Shown here: in pieces, positions 54,184 through 62,427 of the stretch
Layout: every line of letters begins with the position of its first letter
How positions within the stretch are numbered: position 1 is the first letter of the stretch
From: CAWCPR01 sp963797475
GTDB lineage: Bacteria > Chloroflexota > Anaerolineae > Anaerolineales > UBA4823
Direction: 5' to 3'
DNA length: 64,000 nucleotides
Assembly (NCBI GenBank): GCA_963797475.1
Contig: CAWCPR010000003.1
Coordinates: 372,001 to 436,000 of the forward strand
Made by a program: the position numbers and the translations under genes
Notes under the pieces: generated by a model
Seen by the model: the letters and a program-made list of their open reading frames with translations, nothing else
Databases searched by the model: none
Told to the model about the DNA's origin: nothing

Positions 54184-56667
54184 TCATTCTAAATATAAGA
54201 GCAGATCACTGCGGCCGCGTAATTCCACGATCGAGCGCATTCCGAGGATCTGCAAAATTCCTGCTAACTGCCAAAGCCAGGCGGTATACAGGTTTACGAT
54301 CTGGCGAAAACCCACATCTGCGTCGATTTTGCGAGCATGTTCCGGATCGGTTGTCGTGATCCCGAATGGGCAGCCGAGCCCCTTTTCGCATTGGGCAATA
54401 CGAATACAGCCGATCGCGACCAGCTCGGCCGTTCCCAGGACGGCCCCATCTGCCCCTAAAGCGATGGCTTTAGCCACGTCCCAGGCAGAGCGCAGCCCGC
54501 CCGAAGCCATCAGAGTGATCTCATCGCGGATGCCCTCCGAGACCAGGAAGCGGTGTACTTTCGGAAGCGCATATTCGATTGGCATGGCGATATTCTTTTT
54601 GGCGATTTCAGGGGCAGCCCCTGTGCCGCCATAAGCCCCATCCAGGTGGACGATATGGGCCCCGGCATAATACGAGCCCACCGCCACCATATCCACATCA
54701 GTCGGTGTGGAGACCTTCACACTGATGAGCGCCTCAGGGCTGACCTGTTTGAGCCAATCCACGTGCTTTTTGTGGTCTTCGACGGAATAGACACTATGGA
54801 ACGGAAAAGGCGAAAACAGGGAAGTGCCTTGAACCGCCTCACGCAATCTCGCTACCAACTCGGTGTTCTTGTTGCCGAGCAAGTGCCCGCCTAACCCCGG
54901 TTTAGCCCCTTGAGCATATTTAATCTCCACTACAGGAGCACGCTGGATTGTTTCTTCCCGAACGCCGAACAACCCGGTGGCTACTTGCGTGATCATGGAA
55001 CCAGAATAAGGTTCCAGCTCTTCTGGGTAGCCGCCTTCCCCGGTTGAGGTCAGGGTTCCCAACTCGCGGGCGGCGCGGACCCTGGCCAACATCACCGGCA
55101 AACCGACGCTGCCATAAGACATACCAGCCCCATACCACGGCAGCGGCAGGGTCACGACAGGCCGGGAGGGGTCGCGGCGGTTAAGCGGCAGGCGAAAGTC
55201 AAAATCAGCCGGATCCGCAGATGGCGCCTGGCGCGGGTCGCGCTCCAATTCGAAGGCAAACGCCAGGCGGTCGAAACCGCCATCCGAGGCGCCGATGCGA
55301 TATTCCAGCTCTCCCGTTGGGACAGCCCCGGTGCGCGCCTGCTGCTGGGAAGCCAACAGCAACGCCGTCGGCCAGCGAAAATCACCTTCCACGCCCATTG
55401 GCTGAGGCAGGCGCGGGTAGCGCCCGGCTGGCGCGCTCCCACCCAATCCCTTGCGAAAAGCGCTTTCTTCGGTGGAGTGCCAGATCGTGCGCCCGACTTC
55501 GCCGCGCAGCCGGCGGACTTCGCGCATGCCCATTGCCCCCAACGCCTCTAATAGCTGGTCGCGCCAGGCATTCATCAGGTTGATCACCCGCTGCGAACCC
55601 CAGCTAACCTCAAGCTCTTCCGTTTCCGGGCTGCATTTACCCTTATCGGCCCACAGGGCGCAGCCCCAGGCTACCTGGAGGATGAAATCGATCGCCGCCA
55701 GGTCAGCGCCGCAGGCGATTGCCTTGGCAACATGCTCAGCTGCGGCAATCCCACCGCTGGCGACCAGAGTCACCCGGTCACGCAGCGCTTCTGCAACCAG
55801 GCCTCGGTGAACTGCGTGCAATGCCTGCGGCAGGTGCCGTCCGGAAAAATCCTGTCCAATGTCATCTGCAAAGAGGTGGATGACCGGTATGCCGGCCCGC
55901 ACCCAGGCAATGGCTCGCCCGGCAGCCTCCTCCGATAATGGCAGGCGAGCAGCAATCACAGCCGAAGGCCAGCGCTCCGCCGACTGGTGGAAAAGCTCGC
56001 AAACCTTATCCAGGTCCTCCTCTTCCAGCTCCAGGTAGCGAGGCTGCCAGGCCGGCGGAACCCGGTCGAACGTCTGCGACGTGAGGCGTGCTCCTAACCA
56101 CTCCCGGTAGGGCGCCAGGTCTTCCTCGTATTCTTCGGCGAAGATCACTGCCAGACCCTCCAGGCGAGCAGCAGCTTGCGCCAAAGCGCGCAAGGCACCG
56201 CGACCAGGCAGCGGCACCACCAGCGGTCCTAAGAGTATGGGGAACGGCAGGCTGAGCGCAACGGGTAATTGGGTGGAAATATGGCCATTCTCATCAAATT
56301 CGAGCGCCATCACCCCGCCTCCCAGGTCCACTTGGGTGGAGATGAACTCGCGGCCGTGAATACCATCCCTTGTCGGGCGCACAATCTCGCTCATATCCAG
56401 CCACAATCCATCAAACCCCGATCCGGCAAACTTCCCGCCATATCCGGCGCCCGAGATCGGGATTCGCCCGGTCTCCGCCTGGTACCAGGTTTGCGTGATA
56501 ATTTCTGCCGTCCAATATGGATCGCCGCGTTGCGACGACCCCTGGAAGACTTGATGCCCAAACTTTACATAATTGCTTTCCTCTTCCAGTTGAAACTGAG
56601 CCGGATAACCGCTAGCCGGGGCTTGCGCCGGTTTGACAGGAATATGGTACCTGGATCGTACACTCAC
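54184..56667 (-). CDS. Glutamate-synthase-like FMN barrel protein, internally duplicated
   Basis: 827 residues. The C-terminal half is a glutamate-synthase barrel: PLPWYGAGMSYGSVGLP, STGEGGYPEELEPYSG, QGAKPGLGGHLLG, VHLDGAYGGTGAAP, MASGGLRSAWDVAKAIALGAD, and GCPFGITTTDPEHARKI near the 3Fe-4S region. The N-terminal half repeats this plan in weakened form (VASGGIAAAEHVAKAIACGADL, then LMNAWRDQLLEALGAMGMREVRRLRG matching VNLYTAWLWQLAGILQILGMRSIVELRG). GTG 56667 has GGAGG 5 nt upstream. It is the first gene after the structured leader. Catalysis is expected in the C-terminal copy only. Confidence 0.85.
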   Translation of the reverse strand: MSVRSRYHIPVKPAQAPASGYPAQFQLEEESNYVKFGHQVFQGSSQRGDPYWTAEIITQTWYQAETGRIPISGAGYGGKFAGSGFDGLWLDMSEIVRPTRDGIHGREFISTQVDLGGGVMALEFDENGHISTQLPVALSLPFPILLGPLVVPLPGRGALRALAQAAARLEGLAVIFAEEYEEDLAPYREWLGARLTSQTFDRVPPAWQPRYLELEEEDLDKVCELFHQSAERWPSAVIAARLPLSEEAAGRAIAWVRAGIPVIHLFADDIGQDFSGRHLPQALHAVHRGLVAEALRDRVTLVASGGIAAAEHVAKAIACGADLAAIDFILQVAWGCALWADKGKCSPETEELEVSWGSQRVINLMNAWRDQLLEALGAMGMREVRRLRGEVGRTIWHSTEESAFRKGLGGSAPAGRYPRLPQPMGVEGDFRWPTALLLASQQQARTGAVPTGELEYRIGASDGGFDRLAFAFELERDPRQAPSADPADFDFRLPLNRRDPSRPVVTLPLPWYGAGMSYGSVGLPVMLARVRAARELGTLTSTGEGGYPEELEPYSGSMITQVATGLFGVREETIQRAPVVEIKYAQGAKPGLGGHLLGNKNTELVARLREAVQGTSLFSPFPFHSVYSVEDHKKHVDWLKQVSPEALISVKVSTPTDVDMVAVGSYYAGAHIVHLDGAYGGTGAAPEIAKKNIAMPIEYALPKVHRFLVSEGIRDEITLMASGGLRSAWDVAKAIALGADGAVLGTAELVAIGCIRIAQCEKGLGCPFGITTTDPEHARKIDADVGFRQIVNLYTAWLWQLAGILQILGMRSIVELRGRSDLLLYLE

Positions 56668-56694
56668 AAACGCCTCCGCGAATTAAAACAAACA

Positions 56695-56711
56695 GGCACG
56701 CCGGGCGTGCC
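56695..56711 (-). terminator. Intrinsic terminator in the leader of the glutamate-synthase operon
   Basis: On the minus strand GGCACGC-CCG-GCGTGCC forms a tight hairpin followed by TGTTTGTTTT (56694-56685). It ends 27 nt before the GTG start codon, so it must be read through for expression. This is the layout of a transcriptional attenuator or riboswitch expression platform. Confidence 0.75.
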
Positions 56712-57058
56712 CATGATGACCAGCCATTTCTGGGGCGCCCCTCCCAATAATCACTCCACAACCGAGCCGGCAGGGAGGACCACTGTGAAGCATTCTGTCG
56801 GCGGGTTACCCGCGCCGGTTTATCGCTTCACTTTAAGGAGGGGTTGACACGGGACGTGGCTGTCCCGGGAGGCATCCGCTGATCTCTCGATTTTCTCTCG
56901 GCAACCCTGGATTTTGCACCTTGCCAGGGACTGCCCGAGATTAGCCTCGCCTTGCAGCGAGGAACCTCCACCTCGTCACCCTCGTCGGGAATATTTCTTT
57001 TCTCAACGAGGGCCTTGCGCTATCGTACCCCAGGACTATTAAACGACCTTAACGTTTC
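56695..57058 (-). promoter_or_regulatory. Structured ~360-nt leader, candidate riboswitch or attenuator
   Basis: From a predicted start near 57058, the minus-strand leader can fold into several perfect stems: CCCTCGT/ACGAGGG, CCTCGC/GCGAGG, CTCGG-and-CCCTGG nested with CCAGGG-and-CCGAG (around 56940-56896), GGGAC/GTCCC, and GTGAAGC/GCTTCAC (around 56832-56785). It ends in the intrinsic terminator. It contains no long minus-strand reading frame. I compared it mentally with cobalamin, SAM, FMN, TPP, glycine, glutamine and T-box motifs; only a GGTGCAAAATCC segment recalls cobalamin, and the rest does not fit. Likely an uncharacterised cis-regulatory RNA controlling nitrogen-metabolism genes. Confidence 0.6.
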
Positions 57059-57065
57059 CATTGAT

Positions 57066-57094
57066 ATTCTAATCGGCGGGTGTATTTTCGTCAA
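57066..57094 (-). promoter_or_regulatory. Promoter of the leader/glutamate-synthase operon
   Basis: Minus strand TTGACG (57094-57089), 17-nt spacer, TAGAAT (57071-57066). It is divergent from the GntR promoter, and a GntR-type operator lies about 22 bp upstream of the -35, so both may respond to the regulator. Confidence 0.6.
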
Positions 57095-57115
57095 GCCAGA
57101 CCTTTGGGAAAGAAT

Positions 57116-57173
57116 TTGTCTGACAATTATTGACTTCTCCAACCTTTTCTGATAAACTAAAGTTGTCAGACAA
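57116..57173 (+). promoter_or_regulatory. GntR gene promoter flanked by two operators
   Basis: TTGTCTGACAA (57116-57126) and TTGTCAGACAA (57163-57173) are perfect palindromes around one central base, 47 bp apart. Between them lie TTGACT (57130-57135), 17 nt, and TAAACT (57153-57158). One site abuts the -35, the other covers the expected start. Palindromes with a GTC/GAC core are typical GntR-family sites, so autorepression is likely. Confidence 0.72.
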
Positions 57174-57240
57174 GTTTAGGCGTCTCAGCACTAAAAATCC
57201 TCTCACTTGCTACAAGCTGGCAACCAAAATCACAATAACT

Positions 57241-57964
57241 ATGCCTCATCAAACCGTCTCACAACGTCTTCATGAAAACCTCGGAACCATCATCGCAGAG
57301 ACTGAGCCTGGCGACCGGCTGCCTTCCGAACCCACGTTGGCGAAGAAGCTGGGTGTCTCGCGGGCCACGCTTCGGGAAGCCATGCGAACTTTCGAAACCC
57401 AGGGCCTGATCCACCGCAAGCAAGGCTCGGGAACTTACGTCGCACGCCCATCAGCAGTCATCGAAAGTGGATTGGAAGTCCTGGAAAGCATCGAAACACT
57501 GGCAGAGCGCATTGGCCTGCCTGTAACCGTCGGCGAATGGAAAGTAGAACACCGTCCAGCCAGCCCGGAAGAAGTCCAGGCGCTTGAGCTGGAACCGGAC
57601 ACAGATGTGGTCAGCGTGGTGCGAAGTCATCCGAGTCGAAGATCGACCGGTGGCTTTTCTTGTGGATACACTACCCAATGACATTCTCAAATCTGAAGAG
57701 CTGAATGAAGACTTCAATGGTTCTGTTTTGGACCTTCTATTGGAACGCGGCTCGCCTTCCTTATTGACCTCTCGCACGGAAATTAACGCTGTCACAGCCT
57801 CCTCCGAGGTAGCTCGTGCACTGGGCATCCAAAGGGGAGACGTGCTGCTGCGCTTCATTGCTTTCCTGTATACGACTTCCGGACAGATCGTGGATTACTC
57901 CCACAGCTACTTCCTGCCCGGCTATTTTCGTTTCCACGTCGTCCGGCGTGTCGGACAAATTTAG
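57241..57964 (+). CDS. GntR-family regulator (HutC type, UTRA domain), frameshifted
   Basis: An N-terminal winged helix (GDRLPSEPTLAKKLGVSRATLREAMRTFETQGLI, KQGSGTYVA) is followed by a UTRA-type effector domain (ALELEPDTDVVSVV, then VIRVEDRPVAFLVDTLP, and a C-terminal YFLPGYFRFHVVRR). The frame breaks near 57622: adding two bases (or removing one C) joins VVSVVR to EVIRVEDRPVAF, for about 240 residues. As read, the first frame ends at 57681. ATG 57241 begins MPHQTVSQRLHENLG, as expected for the family. It probably controls itself and the carbamoyltransferase genes downstream, in response to a small nitrogen metabolite. Confidence 0.88.
57948..57958 (+). promoter_or_regulatory. Possible third GntR operator
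   Basis: GTGTCGGACAA matches the upstream operators at 9 of 11 positions, and the next bases (ATTTAG, then a CTC triplet) also match those after the second operator. It lies in the last codons of the GntR gene, about 150 nt before the first carbamoyltransferase. Confidence 0.4.
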
Positions 57965-58103
57965 ATATCTCGATCTTAGCGTGGCCTGCCAGCTTTTGGC
58001 GGCCGGGCAACGATTCGAAACAAAAACCGGTGGAGCGTAAAATCTTCGCTGAACGTTAGCAACCCGAAAATCAAAAACAAACCATATGAAGGAGCGTTAG
58101 AAA

Positions 58104-59054
58104 ATGCGTAGTTTTCTTGGGCAAGATATCCTGTCGTTGAAAGAATTTGGCAGAGAAGAGTATTTCCGAATATTCCAGGTGGCGGATGAGCTGGCGCCGT
58201 TTGCACGAGACCGGCGAAACACCGATCTATTGGCTGAGAAAACGCTGGTAACTGCGTTCTACCAGCCAAGCACGCGCACACGACTGGCGCATGAAGCGGC
58301 GATGCACCGCCTGGGAGGCCATGTCCTCGGCTTCTCAGATGCCAAGATGACCCGCGCCGGCGACTTCTACCAGGAATCGATCAAAGACACCGTCCGCATG
58401 CTGGAATTTTACGGCGATGCAATTGTCATGCGCCACTTTCAGCAAGGCGCGCCCAAAGAAGCTGCCCGCTGGGCGAGCATCCCGGTGATCAACGCTGGCG
58501 ATGGCTGGGGTGAACATCCCACCCAGGTGCTTACCGACCTGTACACTATCCTGGGCGAGAAGGGCCGCCTGGATGGGTTGAATATCCTGTTGATCGGCGA
58601 CATGCGGATGCGTACCATGCACAGCATTTCTTACGCCATGACCCAGTTCGATATCAACGCTTTTTACGTCTCGCCGCCAGAGATGAGCCTGACGGAAGAA
58701 TTCAAGAAGGAACTTGTCGACTTGAACTTGAACTTCCGCGAGATCGAGCATGTCGAACAAGCTATCGGCGAAGCGGATGTTATTTATATGGAACCGGTGG
58801 TCCAACCCGATTACACCAAGTCTCGTGATGAACGCAGCGGCGACGTTGGCCTGACCCCGGCAAATTATCGAGTTACAAAGGAGCTGCTGCGAAAAGCCAA
58901 GCAAGATGCGATCATCCTGCACTCCCTGCCGCGCATGGATGAATTACCAGCGGAAGTCGACAGCACACGCCATGCCCGCTACTGGATCGAGGCTTTCAAC
59001 GGTGTAGTGGTGAGAATGGCGCTTCTGGCTCTCGTTTTGGGCGCGATGGAGTAG
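58104..59054 (+). CDS. Aspartate-carbamoyltransferase-like enzyme
   Basis: 316 residues of the carbamoyltransferase family: carbamoyl-phosphate loop QPSTRTRLAHEAAMHRLGG, DAIVMRH, HPTQVLTDLYTI, HSLPRMDELP, and a C-terminal RMALLALVLG, all close to PyrB. The 80s loop that supplies Lys84 in PyrB reads KMTRAGDFYQES, without the expected GKKGE pattern, so the amino substrate may not be aspartate. AAGGAGCG precedes the ATG. It is followed by another carbamoyltransferase and carbamate kinase, suggesting catabolic use, in which a carbamoyl compound is phosphorolysed to carbamoyl phosphate. Confidence 0.85.
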   Translation: MRSFLGQDILSLKEFGREEYFRIFQVADELAPFARDRRNTDLLAEKTLVTAFYQPSTRTRLAHEAAMHRLGGHVLGFSDAKMTRAGDFYQESIKDTVRMLEFYGDAIVMRHFQQGAPKEAARWASIPVINAGDGWGEHPTQVLTDLYTILGEKGRLDGLNILLIGDMRMRTMHSISYAMTQFDINAFYVSPPEMSLTEEFKKELVDLNLNFREIEHVEQAIGEADVIYMEPVVQPDYTKSRDERSGDVGLTPANYRVTKELLRKAKQDAIILHSLPRMDELPAEVDSTRHARYWIEAFNGVVVRMALLALVLGAME

Positions 59055-59079
59055 AAATAATTCTTACAGGAGGCAGATC

Positions 59080-60060
59080 ATGCAGACCGACCTACGTGGA
59101 CGCGATCTAATTGGCGATCTCGATTTCAGCAAAGAAGAGGTCGAGACTGTTTTGGACGTCGCTTTTGACCTGAAACGCAAGCGAGCCCTCGGTGAGGGGC
59201 ATGCTTACTTGCGCGACAAAGTTCTGGCGATGCTTTTCTTTTTTTCCAGCACACGCACGCGCGGTTCCTTCGAAGCTGGCATGGCGCAGCTCGGTGGGCA
59301 CGCGGCTTTCATTGAATCACGCACAACCCAGATCTCACATGGCGACACCGAGAAAGAAATGGGCGAGATCTTTGGGCGCTATTTCGATGGGATCGCCATA
59401 CGGCACGTAGACTGGGGCGTTGGCAACCGCTACCTCAACCTGGTCGCAGAAGCTTCGCGAGTGCCGGTGCTCAACATGCAATGTGACATCTACCACCCTT
59501 TTCAGATTCTGGCCGACCTGATGACCATTATCGAGAAAAAGGGCCGGGATTTACGCCGCAAGAAAATGGTGGTGAGCTGGGCTTACGCCGCTTCCTACCA
59601 GAAACCGATGTCTGTCCCACATTCTTTGGTGCTGCAAATGCCACGCTTCGGCCTGGACGTTGTGCTGGCCCATCCTCCGGAATTCCGTTTAATGCCGGAA
59701 ATCATGGAACAAGCCAAAGAGCAGGCTCGTAAGTTCGGCGCTGGGTTTGAGGTGACCGACGACATGCAGGCTGCATTCAAAGATGCGGATATCGTCTACG
59801 CCAAGTCTTGGGGGGCTATGGTGCACACGCCGGATGCAAAAGAAGGCGCCGAAATTATCAAGAAATACGAGCACTGGATCACGGATGAACGCAAAATGGC
59901 GTTAGCAAAAGCAGATGCCATCTACATGCACCCCTTGCCTGCCGACCGGAACATTGAAGTCACTGATGGCGTCATGGACGGTCCGAATTCAGTCGTCTAC
60001 GACGAAGCCGAGAACCGTTTACATGCCCAAAAAGCTGTAATGGCCTTGACGATGAGGTAA
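59080..60060 (+). CDS. Ornithine-carbamoyltransferase-superfamily enzyme, YgeW-like
   Basis: 326 residues: FFFSSTRTRGSFEAGMAQLGG binds carbamoyl phosphate; IRHVDWG, NMQCDIYHPFQILADLMTI and YMHPLPADRNIEV follow. The HPLPAD motif and the longer C-terminal part suggest the knotted YgeW/acetylornithine-type branch over plain ArgF. In E. coli ygeW lies with a carbamate kinase in a purine-linked cluster, as here. AGGAGG lies before ATG 59080, and the stop is 2 nt before arcC. The substrate is unknown; a ureido acid from purine or pyrimidine breakdown is the leading guess. Confidence 0.83.
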   Translation: MQTDLRGRDLIGDLDFSKEEVETVLDVAFDLKRKRALGEGHAYLRDKVLAMLFFFSSTRTRGSFEAGMAQLGGHAAFIESRTTQISHGDTEKEMGEIFGRYFDGIAIRHVDWGVGNRYLNLVAEASRVPVLNMQCDIYHPFQILADLMTIIEKKGRDLRRKKMVVSWAYAASYQKPMSVPHSLVLQMPRFGLDVVLAHPPEFRLMPEIMEQAKEQARKFGAGFEVTDDMQAAFKDADIVYAKSWGAMVHTPDAKEGAEIIKKYEHWITDERKMALAKADAIYMHPLPADRNIEVTDGVMDGPNSVVYDEAENRLHAQKAVMALTMR

Positions 60061-60062
60061 AA

Positions 60063-61022
60063 ATGGCTGAGAAAAAAGTCGCTGTAATCGCAATTGGTGG
60101 CAACTCCCTGATCAAAGATAAGCAGCACCAATCCGTTGAGGATCAATATCAAGCGGCGGCGGAAACTTCTCATCATATCGCCGATATGATCGAGGCAGGT
60201 TGGGATGTCGCCATTGGACATGGGAATGGACCCCAGGTTGGCTTTATCCTGCGCCGCTCTGAGATCGCTCATAAGGTAGAGGGGATGCACGAAATCCCGC
60301 TGGATGTCTGTGGCGCCGACAGCCAGGGCGCTATCGGATATGCCTTGCAGCAAACACTGCAAAATGACCTGTTCCACCGCGGCGTCCAAAAGTCGGTCGC
60401 AACGATCATCACCCAGGTTCTCGTCGACCGAAACGATAAGGCTTTCCAGAATCCTACCAAGCCCATTGGTGGATTCATGGATGAGACGGAAGCCGGCCGA
60501 AGGGCAAGGGAGATGGGCTGGACTGTAGTTGAGGATGCGGGCCGAGGCTGGCGGCGAGTGGTCCCTTCACCCCTCCCGAAAGAGATCGTGGAGCTGGAAT
60601 CGATTAAAGTTCTGATCGACGCGGGCGTGGTCGTGATCTCCACCGGCGGCGGCGGGATTCCCGTTATCGATACCGGCGATGGTGATTACCAGGGCGTCGC
60701 AGCCGTCATCGACAAGGATTTCGGCAGCAGCCTGCTGGCTCAGAAGATTAATGCCGATCTGTTCTTGATCTCTACAGCCGTCGAGAAAGTTGCCTTGAAT
60801 TTTGGCAAGCCCGACCAAAAGTGGATTGACAGCATGACGGTTTCTGAAGCCAAGGGGTATCTGGCGCAGGGAAGCCATTTCGCCAAGGGCTCGATGGCGC
60901 CAAAAATCGAAGCGATTGTCCGCTTCCTGGATGCTGGCGGCAAACAAGCCATTATCACAAACCCGGAAAACATCGGCCGGGCGCTCAGGAAAGAAACCGG
61001 GACCTGGATTCTTCCAGATTAG
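60063..61022 (+). CDS. arcC: Carbamate kinase
   Basis: 319 residues of the amino-acid-kinase fold: VIAIGGNSLI, IGHGNGPQVGFILRRSE, EIPLDVCGADSQGAIGY, RRVVPSPLPKEIVE, VVISTGGGGIPV, and AAVIDKDFGSSLLA. It converts carbamoyl phosphate and ADP to ATP, ammonia and CO2. Placed 2 nt after the second carbamoyltransferase, it completes an ATP-yielding fermentative module. A strong hairpin at 61038-61093 ends the unit. Confidence 0.94.
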   Translation: MAEKKVAVIAIGGNSLIKDKQHQSVEDQYQAAAETSHHIADMIEAGWDVAIGHGNGPQVGFILRRSEIAHKVEGMHEIPLDVCGADSQGAIGYALQQTLQNDLFHRGVQKSVATIITQVLVDRNDKAFQNPTKPIGGFMDETEAGRRAREMGWTVVEDAGRGWRRVVPSPLPKEIVELESIKVLIDAGVVVISTGGGGIPVIDTGDGDYQGVAAVIDKDFGSSLLAQKINADLFLISTAVEKVALNFGKPDQKWIDSMTVSEAKGYLAQGSHFAKGSMAPKIEAIVRFLDAGGKQAIITNPENIGRALRKETGTWILPD

Positions 61023-61037
61023 TGCTATGCCGTATTC

Positions 61038-61093
61038 AGCAGCGGTCGGAGAGATGACAAGCCTGGTGACAGTTTCTTTCTCCGACCGCTGCT
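61038..61093 (+). terminator. Long-stem terminator after arcC
   Basis: AGCAGCGGTCGGAGA (61038-61052) pairs perfectly with 61079-61093; the loop is 26 nt and the tail is TTATTATG. It separates the carbamoyl module from the transporter promoter. Confidence 0.7.
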
Positions 61094-61178
61094 TTATTAT
61101 GAGCCTAATGGGTAATTTACCAGGGATCTCTTAGAGGTTAAAATTACGCCCTATACTTTTGTCCACGAATTGGAAAGG

Positions 61179-61207
61179 TTGAAAAAGGTTTCATAAACGT
61201 CTATAAT
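61179..61207 (+). promoter_or_regulatory. Promoter of the nucleoside-type ABC operon
   Basis: TTGAAA (61179-61184), 17-nt spacer, consensus TATAAT (61202-61207), about 70 nt before the first permease ATG. Confidence 0.72.
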
Positions 61208-61279
61208 AGCAGGACGTGGAGCTAGAGACACTTGCTGGAAATTCAACCAGAATTTGAAGGCGCGTTTCAGGAGAAATGA

Positions 61280-62427
61280 ATGCGACTAACGCGCTGGGTA
61301 AAACCCGGCACCCTGTTCAACCCTCGTTATTGGTTGGGCCCATTGACCCCCATCCTGGCAGCATTGGCTGCCTTCCTGGTGGGCGGGCTGATGCTCCTGG
61401 CCCTGGGCGCGAACCCAATTCAAGCATACGCAGCTTTATTGGACGGTGCATTCGGCAGCCCAAATTCCATCGCAGACACCATTGTAAAAGCGACGCCGCT
61501 CTTATTCGTCGGTGCCGGGATTTGCATCGCTTTTCGGGGGGGCGTGGTCAATATCGGTGGAGAAGGCCAGTTTGTGGTCGGGGGTCTGGCGTCCACCTGG
61601 GCTGCGCTTACCTTTACGAATTGGCCCGGTTGGGCGCTAATCCCTTTTTCATTAGCGCTGGGCTTTTTGGGGGGCGCGCTTTGGGCGCGATCCCGGGCTT
61701 TTTAAAGGCTTACCTCAACGTCAATGAAATCCTCACGACGATTATGATGAACCAAATCGCCGTGCTAGGGATGAATTACCTGCTCAGCGGCCCGATGATG
61801 GACCCATTACAAATTCAAGCGGGTTCATTCATTCCTCAAACGGCAAGGTTTCCAATAGCCGCCGACCTGCCGCGCCTGGTACCTACACGACTGCATGCAG
61901 GCGTTCTGTTAGCCGTGATCACTGCCTTCCTCGTTTGGGCGCTCTTGTGGCGGACGACGATCGGCTTTCGCATCCGCGCGGTAGGGTTGAGCCCGCAGGC
62001 GGCTCGCCGGGCGGGCATCCGGGTCGAACGATACGCCGTGTTAGCCCTTCTGCTCTCGGGTGCGCTGGCTGGCCTGGGCGGCGCTTCTCAGGTGCTTGGC
62101 GTCAGCCACCGTATGTTTACGGATGGATCGGCTACCGGATTCACCGGCAGCGCCGGGTTTAACGGCATCGTTGCGGCTCTATTTGGCCAGCTTCACCCCC
62201 TGGGCACCATTCCGGCCTCGCTAATTTTCGGGGCTTTGCTGGTTGGGGCCAACAAGATGCAGCGTGTTGTCCAGGTCCCTTCAGCGTTAATCACCGCCCT
62301 TAACGGCCTGGTAGTGATTTTCGTCGTTGGCAGCGATATTTGGCGGCGCCGGTTGTCTCGCCAAAGAGAAATACAGGAGCTAGAGAAATCCAGCCTGACC
62401 ACCTCAAAGGAGAAGGCAGCCGTATGA
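61280..62427 (+). CDS. Nucleoside-type ABC permease (first), frameshifted
   Basis: About 382 residues with around nine spans: LAALAAFLVGGLMLLALGANP, the family-typical RGGVVNIGGEGQF motif, NEILTTIMMNQIAVLGMNYL, and a C-terminal GFNGIVAALFGQLHPLGTIPASL. It matches the permeases that work with BMP/Med lipoproteins in nucleoside uptake. The frame breaks at 61683-61685: a GGG run should be GGGG, joining GGALWGAIPGFLKAYLN. As read, the first frame stops at 61705. ATG 61280 has AGGAG 6 nt upstream. It overlaps the second permease by ATGA. Confidence 0.9.

Noticed and set aside
56716..56847. Plus-strand 43-codon frame starting ATG ATG ACC opposite the leader RNA
   Set aside because: No ribosome site and no recognised family; it runs antisense to stem-forming leader sequence, which explains its composition.
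56881..56940. Cobalamin riboswitch
   Set aside because: GGTGCAAAATCC resembles one conserved segment, but the expected GCnACTGT-type core and B12-box are absent and the downstream gene is not B12-related.
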